Shown piece after piece: positions 23,420-35,440 of a DNA stretch of 64,000 bases. The DNA comes from Ichthyophthirius multifiliis (taxonomy: Eukaryota; Ciliophora; Oligohymenophorea; Hymenostomatida), in the NCBI RefSeq assembly GCF_000220395.1, contig NW_004086944.1, forward strand, positions 1 through 64,000, in the 5' to 3' direction. The stretch's first letter is position 1, and every line of letters starts with the position of its first letter. The position numbers and the translations under genes were made by a program. The notes under the pieces are model-generated. The model saw nothing but the letters and a program-made list of their open reading frames with translations. It ran no database searches and was not told where the DNA came from.

Positions 23420-24950
23420 AAATAAAAAATATTTAAATTAATTAAATAATACTTATTTTATTTTTAAATTTTTGTATTACCTTCTTCTAATAATAATAAT
23501 TTATGAATTTTATTATCTAATAAAATTTTTTAGTTTTATAAATATTTCTCATTTTTTTCTTCTAATTATTTTGATTATATTTTTTTAAATAATTAAAAAT
23601 TATTTAACTTAAAGTTTTTTATGAAGTTTAGTTATTTTAGATAATCTTATTCATTCCATTTATGCCATTATTTTTTATTTTATTTTGTAAAGATATAATT
23701 TTTTATACTTTATATCTTTCTAATTAAGAGCTTTGTGTGCTTTAATTACAGATATTAAATTATTATCATCTAAAAGAATTGTTTATCATGTTTTTTCCAA
23801 AAAAAAAAAAAAAAAAAAAAAAAATGAACGACCTCTCACTTTATTTTATCTATAAACATTAACTAAAGGAGTATCCATTTTCATTATAATCAGGATATAT
23901 TCTTAAAATATCGTAAAATAAGCCTACCTTTAGACAGTTCTTTAAATGTATAAACTCTTCTAATATCTTGAAGTGATTTTAAAATCAGGAGAAATCTTGT
24001 AAACCTATAAATTTATAATTTAAAGCAGATGATAAAGGTAAAAGATCAGACCAATACATCACTAAATCACATGCGTCTTAATCATATTTATATTCGAATT
24101 CTTACAAAATATTAATTTATCTACGTTCATAATTTCTTGTAGAAAATATAAAGAATTTTTGATAATTTAACTTTTTATTATAATAATTTTAATTGTATTA
24201 ATATTAAATTTATATTACCTAAAATAAATATAATAATATTATGACTTCAATAGAGTTACAACCTCTATTTTAAAAATCTTACGAAAAAAAACAGTTTGCT
24301 TATTTGTATTACCTCAAACAAATTTCTATATATTATTAATAAATCATAAAATTAACATCTTTTATATTTATAAAAAAATATTTTATATAAATAAAATTAA
24401 TTTATAATTTTTATTTTTAATTTAAATTTTTTAGTAAATAATTTATTACCCATATCTATTGATTGCCTAAATAAAACTTTCACTGGATCTGAAATTTTTA
24501 ATAAATTTTATTCATTCCCCTTTTAATAAATTATAACAAAAAAATCATTAATAAAGTGTTTAATTACTCAAAACTTTATTGTATTCTTAAATTAGCTTTA
24601 TATAATTATATTATATATTTGTCATTCTTTTTATATACAAACTCTTAAATTTTTCCATTAAGGCTTATCATCTTATTTAGAAAAAAAGATTTATTCACAT
24701 TTATTAAACTAAAAAATGTAATTCATTTGTATTTACACTATTCTGATATAATTTTTTTAGATATAGATATTTTTACGAGTGGCTTTACATTTATTGGGTC
24801 ACTAAATATTTCAAATATATTTTTTTTTAATAAAATTATAAAAAATATAATAAAGTTTTTCAATTTTATAAATATTTATTTAAACAGAAATCTTTTTCTT
24901 TTATTCTTTTGATATTAACATTTTATTACTTTAACTAGATATATTAATTT
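23420..24950 (-). pseudogene. Frame-broken gene of unknown family
   Basis: Several minus-strand pieces look clearly coding but do not share one open frame. From 5' to 3': FSDPINVKPLVKISISKK (about 24750-24810, ends in TGA), KMISLNGKIQEFVYKKNDKY (about 24640-24700), ISDPVKVLFRQSIDMGNKLF (about 24445-24505), YKYDQDACDLVMYWSDLLPL and SSALNYKFIGLQDFS (23990-24100), then an in-frame TGA (23985-23987) followed in the same frame by NHFKILEEFIHLKNCLKVGL and RIYPDYNENGYSFSQ, then a 26-base homopolymer, and further coding-like residues (LISVIKAHKALNQKD). Either a pseudogene or a real gene with many sequence errors. The twice-seen SDP motif hints at an internal repeat. Family not recognised. Confidence 0.4.
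23799..23824. repeat. Poly-A run of 26
   Basis: Longest single-base run noticed in the window, inside the broken minus-strand gene, where it would read as Phe codons or sit in an intron. Its true length is unlikely to be reliable. Confidence 0.85.
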
Positions 24951-24968
24951 TTATTTTTTTAAAAAAAA

Positions 24969-25039
24969 GGTCCTGCAGGGATTCGAACCCTGGTCAAGGG
25001 ATTTAGAGTCCCCAGTACTAACCGCTATACTACAGAACC
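24969..25039 (-). tRNA. tRNA-Gln, anticodon CUA (reads UAG)
   Basis: Read on the minus strand this is a complete 71-nt tRNA. The acceptor arm pairs GGTTCTG with CAGGACC (one G-T). The anticodon stem GGGGA/TCCCT holds the 7-base loop CTCTAAA, so the anticodon is CTA (RNA CUA). The T arm is CAGGG-TTCGAAT-CCCTG. No intron. A CUA anticodon decodes UAG, a stop elsewhere but glutamine in this group of ciliates; Tetrahymena is known to carry such a tRNA-Gln. This agrees with the many in-frame TAG codons in the genes of this window. Glutamine charging is inferred from the code, not from the sequence alone. Confidence 0.95.
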
Positions 25040-25429
25040 GGTAATTAACTATTTATTTTAAAAACATATACATATAATTTGCTAATAAATAAAAGCTGAC
25101 AATATAATAATGCTATTTTTTAAAAAATTATTATATAATAGTAAATAATTTAAAAATTATATTGTTAATTTAGATAATTAAATATAAATTTATTAAATGA
25201 ATTAAATTAAAGTTAAAATAAATTCATTAAGAAGAGGATAATAAAAATAATGTATTTTAAACTTTTATATAATATAATTTACAGAAAAATATTAATTAAT
25301 TTAATTTTAAGAATTAATAAGTATAGAGATAATATTTTGGTTTTTTTTTTTTTTGTAAATTAATTTTATAGATTACAAATCATTTGAATAAAATATAGTT
25401 ATTTAAAATAATATAAAATAAATAATATT

Positions 25430-25700
25430 TTTATATATATATTTATAAATAAAATATAATAATATTAATATTTTTCATTTTATTTTTTTTAATATATAAT
25501 ATTTTAGAATGCTTAACATATTCATTTGGAATTTGTAAATATATATTTTCATTTAAGTCATTAGCTATTTATATTTTTTTATTTAATAACATTTTATATA
25601 TTACATTTGAAGAATTTTATTAAAAAGCTTTAATTAACTTTTTACTTTTCTTGTTAATTATTTTAGTTAAAGAATTTTTAAAAAATATTTAAAAAAATAG
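25430..25700 (-). CDS. Possible short or partial gene
   Basis: A minus-strand frame reads IANDLNENIYLQIPNEYVKH in its middle, with Lys/Asn-rich flanks, and is a little more complex than its surroundings. No start, end, family or splice site could be fixed. The rest of 25040-26028 is AT desert with a TA run at about 25932-25965. Confidence 0.25.
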
Positions 25701-25928
25701 AAGTTTATTTTTTTCATAAAATTACTATCTTTATCAAGTTGTATTATTCAATTTCCCAATTATTAAAAAAAAATATTCATATTAAGTTATCAATTTTATA
25801 GGAAATATAATCGAAAATATAAAATCTATGATATATATGTATAAATATAATAAATTATTTATCATGATTTTTTTTTTTATTAAAAACTATTATCATTTAT
25901 AACTAAATTAAGTTATTATTTAAATTAT

Positions 25929-25975
<47 letters not shown>

Positions 25976-26028
25976 TATTTTTATGAAAATACAAAAAATA
26001 CATATGAATTTAAAATAAATGTAAATTC

Positions 26029-27183
26029 TCATTCATCTAAAATTTCCTTAATTTATTTATAATATTGATATAATTCTTCTCCTTTTTCTTCTTAGAGTAA
26101 TTTTCCGTCTCCCAGATCGTACAATTATTTATTTTTTTTACATAAAAAACTAAAGCACCCTCTAATTAATTACCCAAAAGGTATACAAATAAAATTATAT
26201 ATATCCGCTCCACTTTAACAACAGCAACTAAAACTATTACAATAACAATTATATCTCCATTTCCCACAACAAAAGCAATCATATTAATTCAAATTATAAT
26301 TATTATGTCTAAACTAGCATTAAAAAAATTCCACAAAGTTGTGATAAGATTACATTTTGGAAGGATTATTAACTATATTTTTAATACATTCAGACCTATA
26401 GTCCTCATATTCTTCCATTTTGATACATATATCTTAGTATTTAGTCCATCTCCATGGAACTCCATACATTTATAAATATTCATTACATTTAATAACGAAA
26501 TCTTATTTAATTTTTTCTCTTTCGCTGAATTTTTCTAATATATAACTATTTTCCTTCAACTATTTTAATTTAAGATCTTCCTAAATTTTCTTTTGTTTTA
26601 ACATTTCAGTATCTTCTTAAAAAACTTATAAAATTTAATCTGATTTCAAATTTTAGGCATTTATTTATTTCGAAGCATTAATAAAATTCAAGTCATTTTC
26701 CCAACTAATTAATCTCCTATTATATTGAGCTAAATTGAATAATTATTTTAAATTCATGTTTACATTTATTTAGCTAGTTTTGTCTTTTTGAATTTGATCT
26801 ATTATCATTCTTGCTTTCTAAGAAGGAGATATAAAATCATCTTTTAAACTTATTAATTTATCTTATTATTCCTTTTAATGAAGTATTATTTATTTTATCT
26901 TTTCTAAACCTTAATTTATTATAGAAATTACTTTGTGGTATTAGTTATTTTCATCATCTTCTATTATTCCTAATTAATTTGTAAAATCAAATAAAAATAT
27001 GTCTAAGTCTATATCTGGAAATTAATTTCTGGCTATAAAATGAGCCTCCTTATGACAAAAAATACATATTATTGATAAATATTCTTTTCCGCATTTTTTG
27101 TTTAGACATATTTTTGTACAAGGTTAATTACTCCCACATTTGGGGCAAATTTATGCATTATATATAGGAGTTATCTAATACAT
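26029..27183 (-). CDS. Zinc-binding protein with IBR/RING2-like Cys cluster and coiled coil
   Basis: A single-exon frame of 384 residues from ATG 27183-27181 to TGA 26031-26029, with no break. Near the N-terminus is ICPKCGSNQPCTKICLNKKC followed by GKEYLSIICIFCHKEAHF, a spacing (CPxC...C...C...CG-E-----C--C) that recalls the IBR or second RING of RBR ubiquitin ligases. The middle is a long Gln/Lys/Glu coiled coil with a conserved-looking island EYLQMYGVPWRWTKYQDICI. The C-terminus has a second Cys cluster, DCFCCGKWRYNCYCNSFSCC, possibly zinc-binding too. No first RING is present, so it is not a complete RBR ligase. Cytoplasmic or nuclear; function not assigned. Confidence 0.7.
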
Positions 27184-27488
27184 ATCTTTTTTCTATTTAA
27201 ATATTATTTAAATTGATTACTTTTTTAACGAACGAAAAAATTAATTTATATATTTGATTATGATTAATATATTAGTTATTAATTTATATATAAAAAACTA
27301 TTATAATTAAAAATATGAATATACAAATTATTAATTTAAATACATTTAATTTATATTAAATATTTTTTTTTATATAAATTAATAAATATTTAAAATTTGT
27401 GTTTATAAAAAAAAAAAGACTTTTTTTTGTATTTAAATTTTTATTAAATTTTCTTTAAAAATCTAATTTTGAATTTGACATAATTATA

Positions 27489-29123
27489 ATGTTTTTATCT
27501 AAACCTTTAAATAAATCTAGTAATTTATAAATAAACTAAACAAGTAATTTAAATTTATAATTTTATATAAAAAGATATTCAAAACAATAAAATAAAACAT
27601 AGATTAAGATATCTTAAAAGATAAATAATCAACAATTGATTATAAATCAAATAAATAATAATAATATATAAATAATAAAAACAATTTATAAAAGTTTTAG
27701 TCAAAAAATAGCTTAGATAAAGTTCCCATAGAAAAATATAAAATTAATAATAATAATTAAAAAGAAAATTTACAATTATTTTAATTATTAAAATCCTTAT
27801 ATAAAAAATTGAATTAAGTATTAAATTTATAATTTTTTATGAATATATATATATATATGTATATATTTATTTTAAAATAATTTTATAAAAAAAAATATGG
27901 TTATATATTATTTTTTAGGATATAATAATTACTTTATAAAATAAACTTTTATTTAATATCAACCCTGAAAATCCATTAAACTTTAAAAAAGATTAAATAA
28001 TTTAAATTATAGATATGTTTTTTGAGGAGCTTATATAATTAAATAACAATTTATAAATTTAACTTTAAGATAGAAAAATTAACACTAATTAAATAGATAA
28101 TAATGATAGTTAACATTAAATTTTATGTGTTAATTGTAAATAATATGAAAATTAATTATAAAAATTAGAAGCAGAAGTACGCTAACATATTCGCATTTAA
28201 TAATAATTAAAATTGTATATAGAAAAATTATAATATAAAATAGAATCTTAAGAAACATAATTTAAATAATTATAAAATAGTCAAAACAAATATAATAATA
28301 TAAATAATATATAAAAATATTAAACTAATTAGATTGACATAGCATAATTTTAATAATTAAAAAAAAATTTGAGTTAAAAATAAAATAAATATGAAAACAA
28401 TAAACAAAGTATTTCAGAAGTATGTAAATAAATTAAATAATAATCAGAATATTAATAAAAAATATTTGAAGATATAAATAATATAGATAAGTTTTAAAAT
28501 ACTAATTAGCTTACTATAGTAAAAAAATATATCCAAAATTGTATTAAAAGTAAACTTAAATAATAAAACGATGACAATAAGAAAAAAGAAAAAAAATTAG
28601 TTTATAAAAAACTAATGAATTAAGAAAAAAAGGGATAATAATTAGCAAATCATAAGATTAATTATAAACCTTAAATTAATATTTGTTTGAAAATTATTAA
28701 ATTAAAAATAAAAAAAATATCTAAAAAAGTATTAAAAATTAAAATAAATAATAGCATATTGATAATCATTAAGATGCTAATATTAATAATAGCAAATAAT
28801 AAATTTAGAAATTTATTTTATACTAAACTTAAAATACTTTATGTAATGATTTAATTTCTAAGTATTAAAGTTTTAAAAATATGTCCTTTTATAATAAAAT
28901 TAAATAATTTATAAATTAACCGAAAATTTCTAAAGTAGAAATGTCCTAACATCCAAGAAGTAAAAGTATTGATTTATAATATATTGACTATGTTATGAAT
29001 TAAAAAAGAGAAATTTTTAATTAAGCATAATAAAACATTACATAGAAAAAACAGAAAAAAAAACTACTTGATTTAAAATAAATGAACTCATAAATAACTA
29101 GCAAATATAGTAATTTTTTTTGA
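27489..29123 (+). CDS. Gln-rich coiled-coil protein
   Basis: Begins MFLSKPLNKSSNLQINQTSN at ATG 27489 and ends at TGA 29121-29123. An intron lies at 27829-27918. After it the frame reads ILCVNCKQYENQLQKLEAEV and long Gln/Lys/Asn heptad-like stretches, then a Ser/Lys-rich tail (PRSKSIDLQYIDYVM). The single CVNC motif could bind metal but is isolated. Two one-base gaps are needed for a continuous frame: A6 at 27703-27708 and A7 at 28625-28631. Predominantly coiled coil, so a structural or scaffold role is guessed; ciliates have many such cytoskeletal proteins. No family recognised. Confidence 0.6.
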
Positions 29124-30065
29124 ATTTAAATTAATGCTTTTATAAAATGTAATTATTTATTTTTACTATGTGTTAATATATATATAAAAATTATATTTTC
29201 TTTTTAAATAATTCTATCATTAATTTATTATCTCACAAAATATTATTTTTTCTTATAATTATGTATTATTTTTTTATAATTAAAAAAATATAAGTCATTA
29301 TTAATATTATTATTAAAGTTTTTATTATGCTATATTTTCATATTATTATTCTTCTTCAAAATACTATTCTTTATTTTCTATTTTATCTAATGTCTAAAAT
29401 TATTATTTCTCTTATTTTAAAACTATAAATAAATATATTTATACAATTAAATTTTTACGATAAATATATATTAATTACAAGATATTTAAGGCTATTATTA
29501 GTTTAAATATTCGTGTTATTGTTTAACTCTATTTTATTATTCTAATTATAAATTTTAAAATTATTGCATATTTTAATAATTAAAGTTTTTCATTTTTTGC
29601 ATATTAATATCAATATTTAAAGGGTTCTATTTAATTTATTACATATTTTAACTATTTTAAAAATTTTACGGATATTGACTTTAATTTTAATTACTTTTCA
29701 TCTTCTATTATTATATAAGTTAATCATACTCACTAATATTTTAAATTTGCTATTTAAATTACTATTATTGAAGCTATTATTACATTTATTATTATTGTTG
29801 TTATAGATATGGTGATCTTTAAAATTATTATCCTTTTTAAGCGAAGGAATTTATTTAATTAGATTATTAAAGTTATACAGGTACAACATTTTAAGCTTGA
29901 TCAAAAGATATTTATTTATTTTATAATTATATTAATTATTATTAATTATTACTATTTTATTTCTATAAAGATGAGTTATTATTTATAAGTTAATTATTAT
30001 GTATTTGTAAGATTTTATTTTCAATTAAATTATTTACTTTTTATTAATAAAAATTATATTATAAT
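29124..30065 (-). other. AT-rich region, probable 3' extension of the Asn-repeat gene
   Basis: A minus-strand frame at about 29698-29930 reads IPSLKKDNNFKDHHIYNNNN and continues to a TGA at 29700-29698. It looks coding and in the style of the upstream Asn-repeat gene, so it may be that gene's true C-terminus after a frame loss, or a separate exon. 29124-29697 shows nothing. Confidence 0.35.
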
Positions 30066-30199
30066 TCATCTGAAACTTAGTGTTTTATTATTATAATTGT
30101 AATTATTATTATTAGAGTGATTATGATTATAAAGAATGCGGTTAAATAAGTAATTATTGCTAATTTTATGGATGAGTTTAGGATTATACTTATTATAAA

Positions 30200-30249
<50 letters not shown>

Positions 30250-30723
30250 TTTTTATTCAATTTATTAATTATTTTAATTTATTAATTATACTTATAATTA
30301 ATTTTTAAATATCCTAAATCTTTTATTATATCTATATCTTGAATAAAATCCAATTAAAATTATTTTAATTTATTTAAAAAATATTTTTCTTTAATTTTTA
30401 TTTTCTTTTTATTTTTGTTTTCAAATTATTTAATTTGAAAATTTTTCTTAAGTTTATAGTTTATTTTTTATAATTATTAGGTAAAGTTTTCATATTCAAT
30501 GTTTATTTATTTTTCACCATTTTTAATTTATATACCTTATTTTTTAATTTTAAAGAAGTTATGTCTTTCATATTATAATTAAGAAACTATAATATTGAAT
30601 GATTTTTTCAAACTTTCTTATCTTAACTAAAATATTTCATCATTATCTAATGAAAACCATTTAGAATCATCATTTAATATCATAGTACTTTTTGCTTCAG
30701 AATCATATTTCATAGAATCTTAA

Positions 30724-30796
<73 letters not shown>

Positions 30797-30938
30797 GTTA
30801 TTATTATTGTTATTATTATTATTATTATTATTGTTATTATAACTGTTATTATTAGTGTTACTATAATTATTAGTGTTACTATTATTGTTATTGTTATTAT
30901 TATTGTAATTATTATTGCTATTGTTACATTTATTATTA

Positions 30939-30994
<56 letters not shown>

Positions 30995-31221
30995 GTTATT
31001 GTTATTGTTATTTTTAATCATATTCTTTTTCTTAATCTATTGTTTATTCTTATTCTTATTTTTATTCTTATTATTAATATTATTCTTATTCTTAAACTTA
31101 TTTTATAAATTATTCTTATTCTTAATCTTATTATTTTTCTTAATCAATTGCTTATTCTTATTGTTATAATTATTCTAATTATTATTTTAATTTATATTAT
31201 AATTATTATTTTTATTATTAA

Positions 31222-31296
<75 letters not shown>

Positions 31297-31617
31297 AATT
31301 ATTGTACTTATTATTCTTATTCTTTCTCTTAGTCCTCTTCTTATTATTATATTTATTATTATGGTTATTCAAATTCCATTTGCTATTGTTACTATTATTT
31401 TTATTCTTATTTTTATTCATATTCACATTTTTATTACTATTAAATTTATTATTTTTATTTTTATTGTTATTTTTAATCTTATTTTTATTGTTATTCTTAT
31501 TTTTATGGTTATTATTATTGATTTAGTTATTATTTTTTTTACTCTTTTTTTTATTGCTATTGTTATGATTATTGATATTATTATTGTTATTGCTATTGCT
31601 ATTAAAATTATTATTAA

Positions 31618-31657
<40 letters not shown>

Positions 31658-32635
31658 ATTATTATTATAATTCTTCTTTCTCTACTTAATTTTACAATAA
31701 ATTTTATTAATTTATTTATTATTTTAGAATTTGTTATTGGTTATTTTAATATTATTGCGCAGGAATACAAAGTTATTATTGTTAATTGTTATACAATAAG
31801 GAAGTTTAAGAATTAAAACTGTTCTATCCATTCTATAATAATTCATTAAAAACAGGTTTTTTGTATGTTTATTATTATTAATTATACTAATTATATTACT
31901 ATTATTATATACTAGTATTTTATTATTATTATGTTTACTATTATTATATTTATTGTTATTAAGGTTATTATTTATTTTATTATTAAATTTATTGTTATGT
32001 CTATTATAATTAAGAATTAATTTATTATTATTATTACTATTATTGCTAAGATAATATTTTTTATTTGTGTTATTAGCTCATTAAATATTATTACTAAATC
32101 TCATTTTATTATATATATTGGGGAATTTAGTTTTATTAATTTGAAATTAAATTTTAATTTTATTAATAACATTTTTCTTACTATTATTATTAATTTAATT
32201 GTTAATAGTTTTTATGTTAATCTATTTATTAATTTTTAAATTGGATACTTTGTATATTATTTTAGTATATTTAATAATTTATTTTTTCTTTAATTATATT
32301 ATTATCATTTATCTCTTTGTTTGTTAAAGAATCATTTGATTATTCATATTTATATTTTTGCTCTTAAAAGTTAAAATCTTATGGTTTTTCAGAAATTTAT
32401 TAACCTTTTAAAAATAAATTTATAGATTTATTAAATATTTACTTATTTGTTCTTCTTTTATATTACTTTTAATATTTTAATTATTTAATTTTTTTTCTGT
32501 CTTGCTTGTTTTTTAATAGTTTGTTTTATAAAAATTATTTATAGGTTATTCATATTCAGTTTCGGATAATTTATACTATTTTTTATTTTAAATGTTAACA
32601 TTTTTGTCACCTATATCTTAATCAAGATTATTCAT
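30066..32635 (-). CDS. Giant asparagine-repeat protein
   Basis: From ATG 32635-32633 (MNNLDQDIGDKNVNIQNKKQ) to TGA 30068-30066 the minus strand encodes Gln-rich, then extremely Asn-rich protein: AAT repeats give Asn runs at about 31620-31655, 31220-31290, 30730-31010 and 30190-30250. Between the runs are normal-looking islands, e.g. DRTVLILKLPYCITINNNN, DSMKYDSEAKSTMILNDDSK followed by WFSLDNDEIF, and a coiled coil near 30300-30550. At least one frame change is needed (near 32410, and probably within the repeats). Poly-Asn proteins of this kind are common in AT-rich protists; they tend to be disordered. No domain recognised. Confidence 0.55.
30728..31010. repeat. Long (ATT/AAT)n trinucleotide tract
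   Basis: Nearly pure trinucleotide repeat over ~280 bp with scattered GTT interruptions. Minus strand reads poly-Asn; the plus strand yields poly-Leu/Ile/Tyr frames that are shadows. Further blocks lie at 30190-30250, 31220-31295 and 31620-31660. Confidence 0.9.
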
Positions 32636-33241
32636 AATATATCTTTTTAAAAAAATTAAATGTATTTTTTTATTTTAATTATTACTCTATTTATTATTTT
32701 TATTTTTTAATTTTTATTTTTTTTCTTCTTAAATATATATATATATATATATATATTTATAATAATTTATGTTTTATTATTAAATATTTATATATATTAT
32801 TTGTTTTTTATTTTAATAAATTTTATTTATCTATATATTATTTTTCATTAACATTATATTTTTTTAAATTTAATTTTATATTTATGATTTAAATTTTTAT
32901 TTATATATTTAGAAAATATAATTTAAAATATATTATACTTTAAAAATTTAAAATCCCATAAATTAACAAAAATATATATATAATTATAGATTAGTATAAA
33001 ATAAATCTAACATAAAAATTATATTATACAATAAATTTAATATTATTTTTATAATAAAAAAACTTTCTATTAATATAATTAATTCTTTTTACAAGAAGTT
33101 ATAAAATAATAAATGTTTTTTAATTTAAAAAAATATTATAAATTAATTTAATTAAAAAGTTAAAAAAATATATCTTCTAAATTTTTTTATTTTTATTTTA
33201 TAATTTAATAAAAATTAAAAATATTTAATATATTAATAAAA
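32636..33241. other. Divergent AT-rich promoter region
   Basis: Lies between the Asn-repeat gene (minus) and PRP19 (plus), so it should hold both promoters. Contains a TA run at about 32735-32756. No defined motif. Confidence 0.5.
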
Positions 33242-34943
33242 ATGTCCTGGAATTATTGCTCAATAACAGGTGAATAATTAACTGATCCAGTAATATCTAA
33301 AAAAACAGGACACATATACGAACGCCGAATAATTGAAAAATACATAGAACAATCTGGCACAGATCCAATAACCAATTAACAACTAACAAAAGAAGATTTA
33401 CTTCCTGTTTAAAGTAGACACAAAAAAAAAAATCTAAAAAAATAATAATAATATAAATATATAAATATATATTTTAATAACAATAAAAAAAAAGCCACCT
33501 TATAAAAAAACCCAGACCATTAACATGTACATCAATACCTGGTATTTTGAATACTTTTTAATCAGAATGGGATTAATTAATTATTGAAAGCTATGAATTA
33601 AAATAACATTAAGAAACGCTTCGTTAAGAACTCTAACATTCATTATTCTAATACGACGCAGCTTGCAGAGTAATAAACAGATTAATAAAAGAAAGAGATG
33701 AAGCAAGATCACAATTAACTCAGTTATAATAAAAATTATAAGACAACGTGGATTAATTTAAATAAATAAATACTACTAATAATAAAATGGAAATAGAATC
33801 GAAATAACAAAAACATTTAAGCGAAAAAATGTTAAGATCAATAAATGAAACAGCTCTAAAGTTAAATTCTTAGAGAAAAGAGCAAAAAAAAAACGCTGAT
33901 TATATAAATAAATTCCATACTGTAGATTCTATATCATCTTATAACCCAAAACAAGTATTTAATTTATTCTAAAAAGAAGATTTATTCCCAAAATATATGG
34001 ATTATAATCAAAAATAAGAATTATTAGTACTCTCTAGTAATAAAGGAGAAATTGCACTTTTTGATTGTAGTACAAATAAAATTTTATTTTAAGAAAAAAG
34101 TATTACTGAAGAAGACAATAATGTTTTGGGAATTTAATTTAATATATAAAATTATTTATCTGATGTAGATAATAATGGTGAAAATATTGAATTTATAGTT
34201 TTAAAATAAAAATCTTTTCATCTCTATTAGTTCTTCTGGGAATAGGAAAAATTAACTAAAGTGTATTCTTTTTAGTCCACAAATGAAAATTTTAATACAT
34301 TTTCAGTACATCCTAACGGTATTTTATTATGTTTGGCTTGCTAGAGTGGGCTTATTTAATATTTTGATTTAAGTTAAAAAAATATGTGTGGATAAATTAA
34401 TTAATTTGTTTCACAAATTGATATTTAAAGCCTATAAATACACCCAGATGGAAATATTATGGCTATAGGAGGCTCCAGTGGTTAAGTTAAGTTGTGGTAT
34501 ATTGCTGGAAACGAAATTATGGCAAGCCTAGAATTAGAAAAGGGTAAAGAAAATATTAACATGATAAACTTTTGTGAAAATGGATATTTCTTTGTAGCTG
34601 GAAGTGAAGATGCGAATACTATTAGCATATGGGATTTGAGAAAAGGAAATACTGCGTGCAGTTTTGGAGGTGAAGGGGATAAATTTAATTACACAGCAGT
34701 TTAATTTGATGATTTAGGAAGTGTAATTGCTTTAGGAAATTAATAAGGGTAAATTAAAATTGTTGAATGTAAAAAATGGAGTTGTTTGTCTTAAGGGAAA
34801 TTTCATAATTCGAAAATTAATTAAATAAGGTAATAATATACTTTATTTTTATTATATATTTTTTATTTTATAGATTTGGATAATATTCGAGTTATATTTT
34901 AAGTTGTTCGGAAGATTAGTAATTGGCATTTTCTTAATAATGA
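33242..34943 (+). CDS. PRP19: Pre-mRNA-processing factor 19 (Prp19 U-box E3 ligase)
   Basis: Three exons with introns 33414-33494 and 34830-34873. The N-terminal U-box reads WNYCSITGEQLTDPVISKKT, GHIYERRIIEKYIEQ and GTDPITNQQL, the classic Prp19 pattern. Next comes TSIPGILNTFQSEWD and a coiled coil with QYDAACRVINRLIKERDEA, the hallmark tetramerisation region. The C-terminal half is a WD40 propeller (e.g. HPDGNIMAIGGSSGQVKLW, NTISIWDLRKGN, LSCSEDQQLAF). Prp19 is the core of the NineTeen complex, which stabilises the active spliceosome by ubiquitination. One base is missing at A7 33504-33510: eight A join the U-box exon to the KKPRPLTCTSIPG segment. In-frame TAA and TAG encode Gln at many conserved sites. 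Confidence 0.95.
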
Positions 34944-35440
34944 AAGTTTTTTATATTTTAATGAAGATTTATTAAGTATTATTATTTTATTTAACTTTTT
35001 TTTTTTTAAATAAAAATTAAAAAAAATATATATTTATAATATAAAAAAATATTTTAATTAAATTATATTTATTAATTATTAATAAGTATTTTTTTTTTTT
35101 TTTTTATAAATAAATATATTTTTTTAAAAAATATTATATATTTAGTTATTAATATATTATTATAAACAAGATTAAATGAACTACAGAATATATATAATAT
35201 TTGTCTTCTATAAACAATTATAATTATTATTTAATTTATATTATAATTAGATTTATTTTTTAAATTAAAATATGATAATATGAAACAATTTTTTAAAACA
35301 ATAAATTTTATTTTTATTTTTTTATAAAATAATTAAAAAATAGATATAATTGTATAAATACAAATAAAAAAAATTTGAAAAAAAAAAAACAAACAAATTA
35401 TACTATAATTATAAATAAATTTTTGTTTAAAAATAAAAAA
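34944..35440. other. AT-rich spacer
   Basis: Between two plus-strand genes; T13 run near 35092. No gene or motif seen. Confidence 0.5.

Noticed and set aside
26029-27183. Suspected frame loss at the T7 run before the last Cys cluster
   Set aside because: Recounting the run shows the frame continues correctly; the gene is intact over 384 residues.
31148-31816. Long plus-strand frame of almost only Ile/Leu
   Set aside because: It is the complement of Asn (AAT) repeats. Only the minus strand has normal protein islands between the repeats.
34492-34704. Short WD-like ORF as a separate gene under the standard code
   Set aside because: It is an internal piece of PRP19 cut by TAA/TAG codons that are Gln here.
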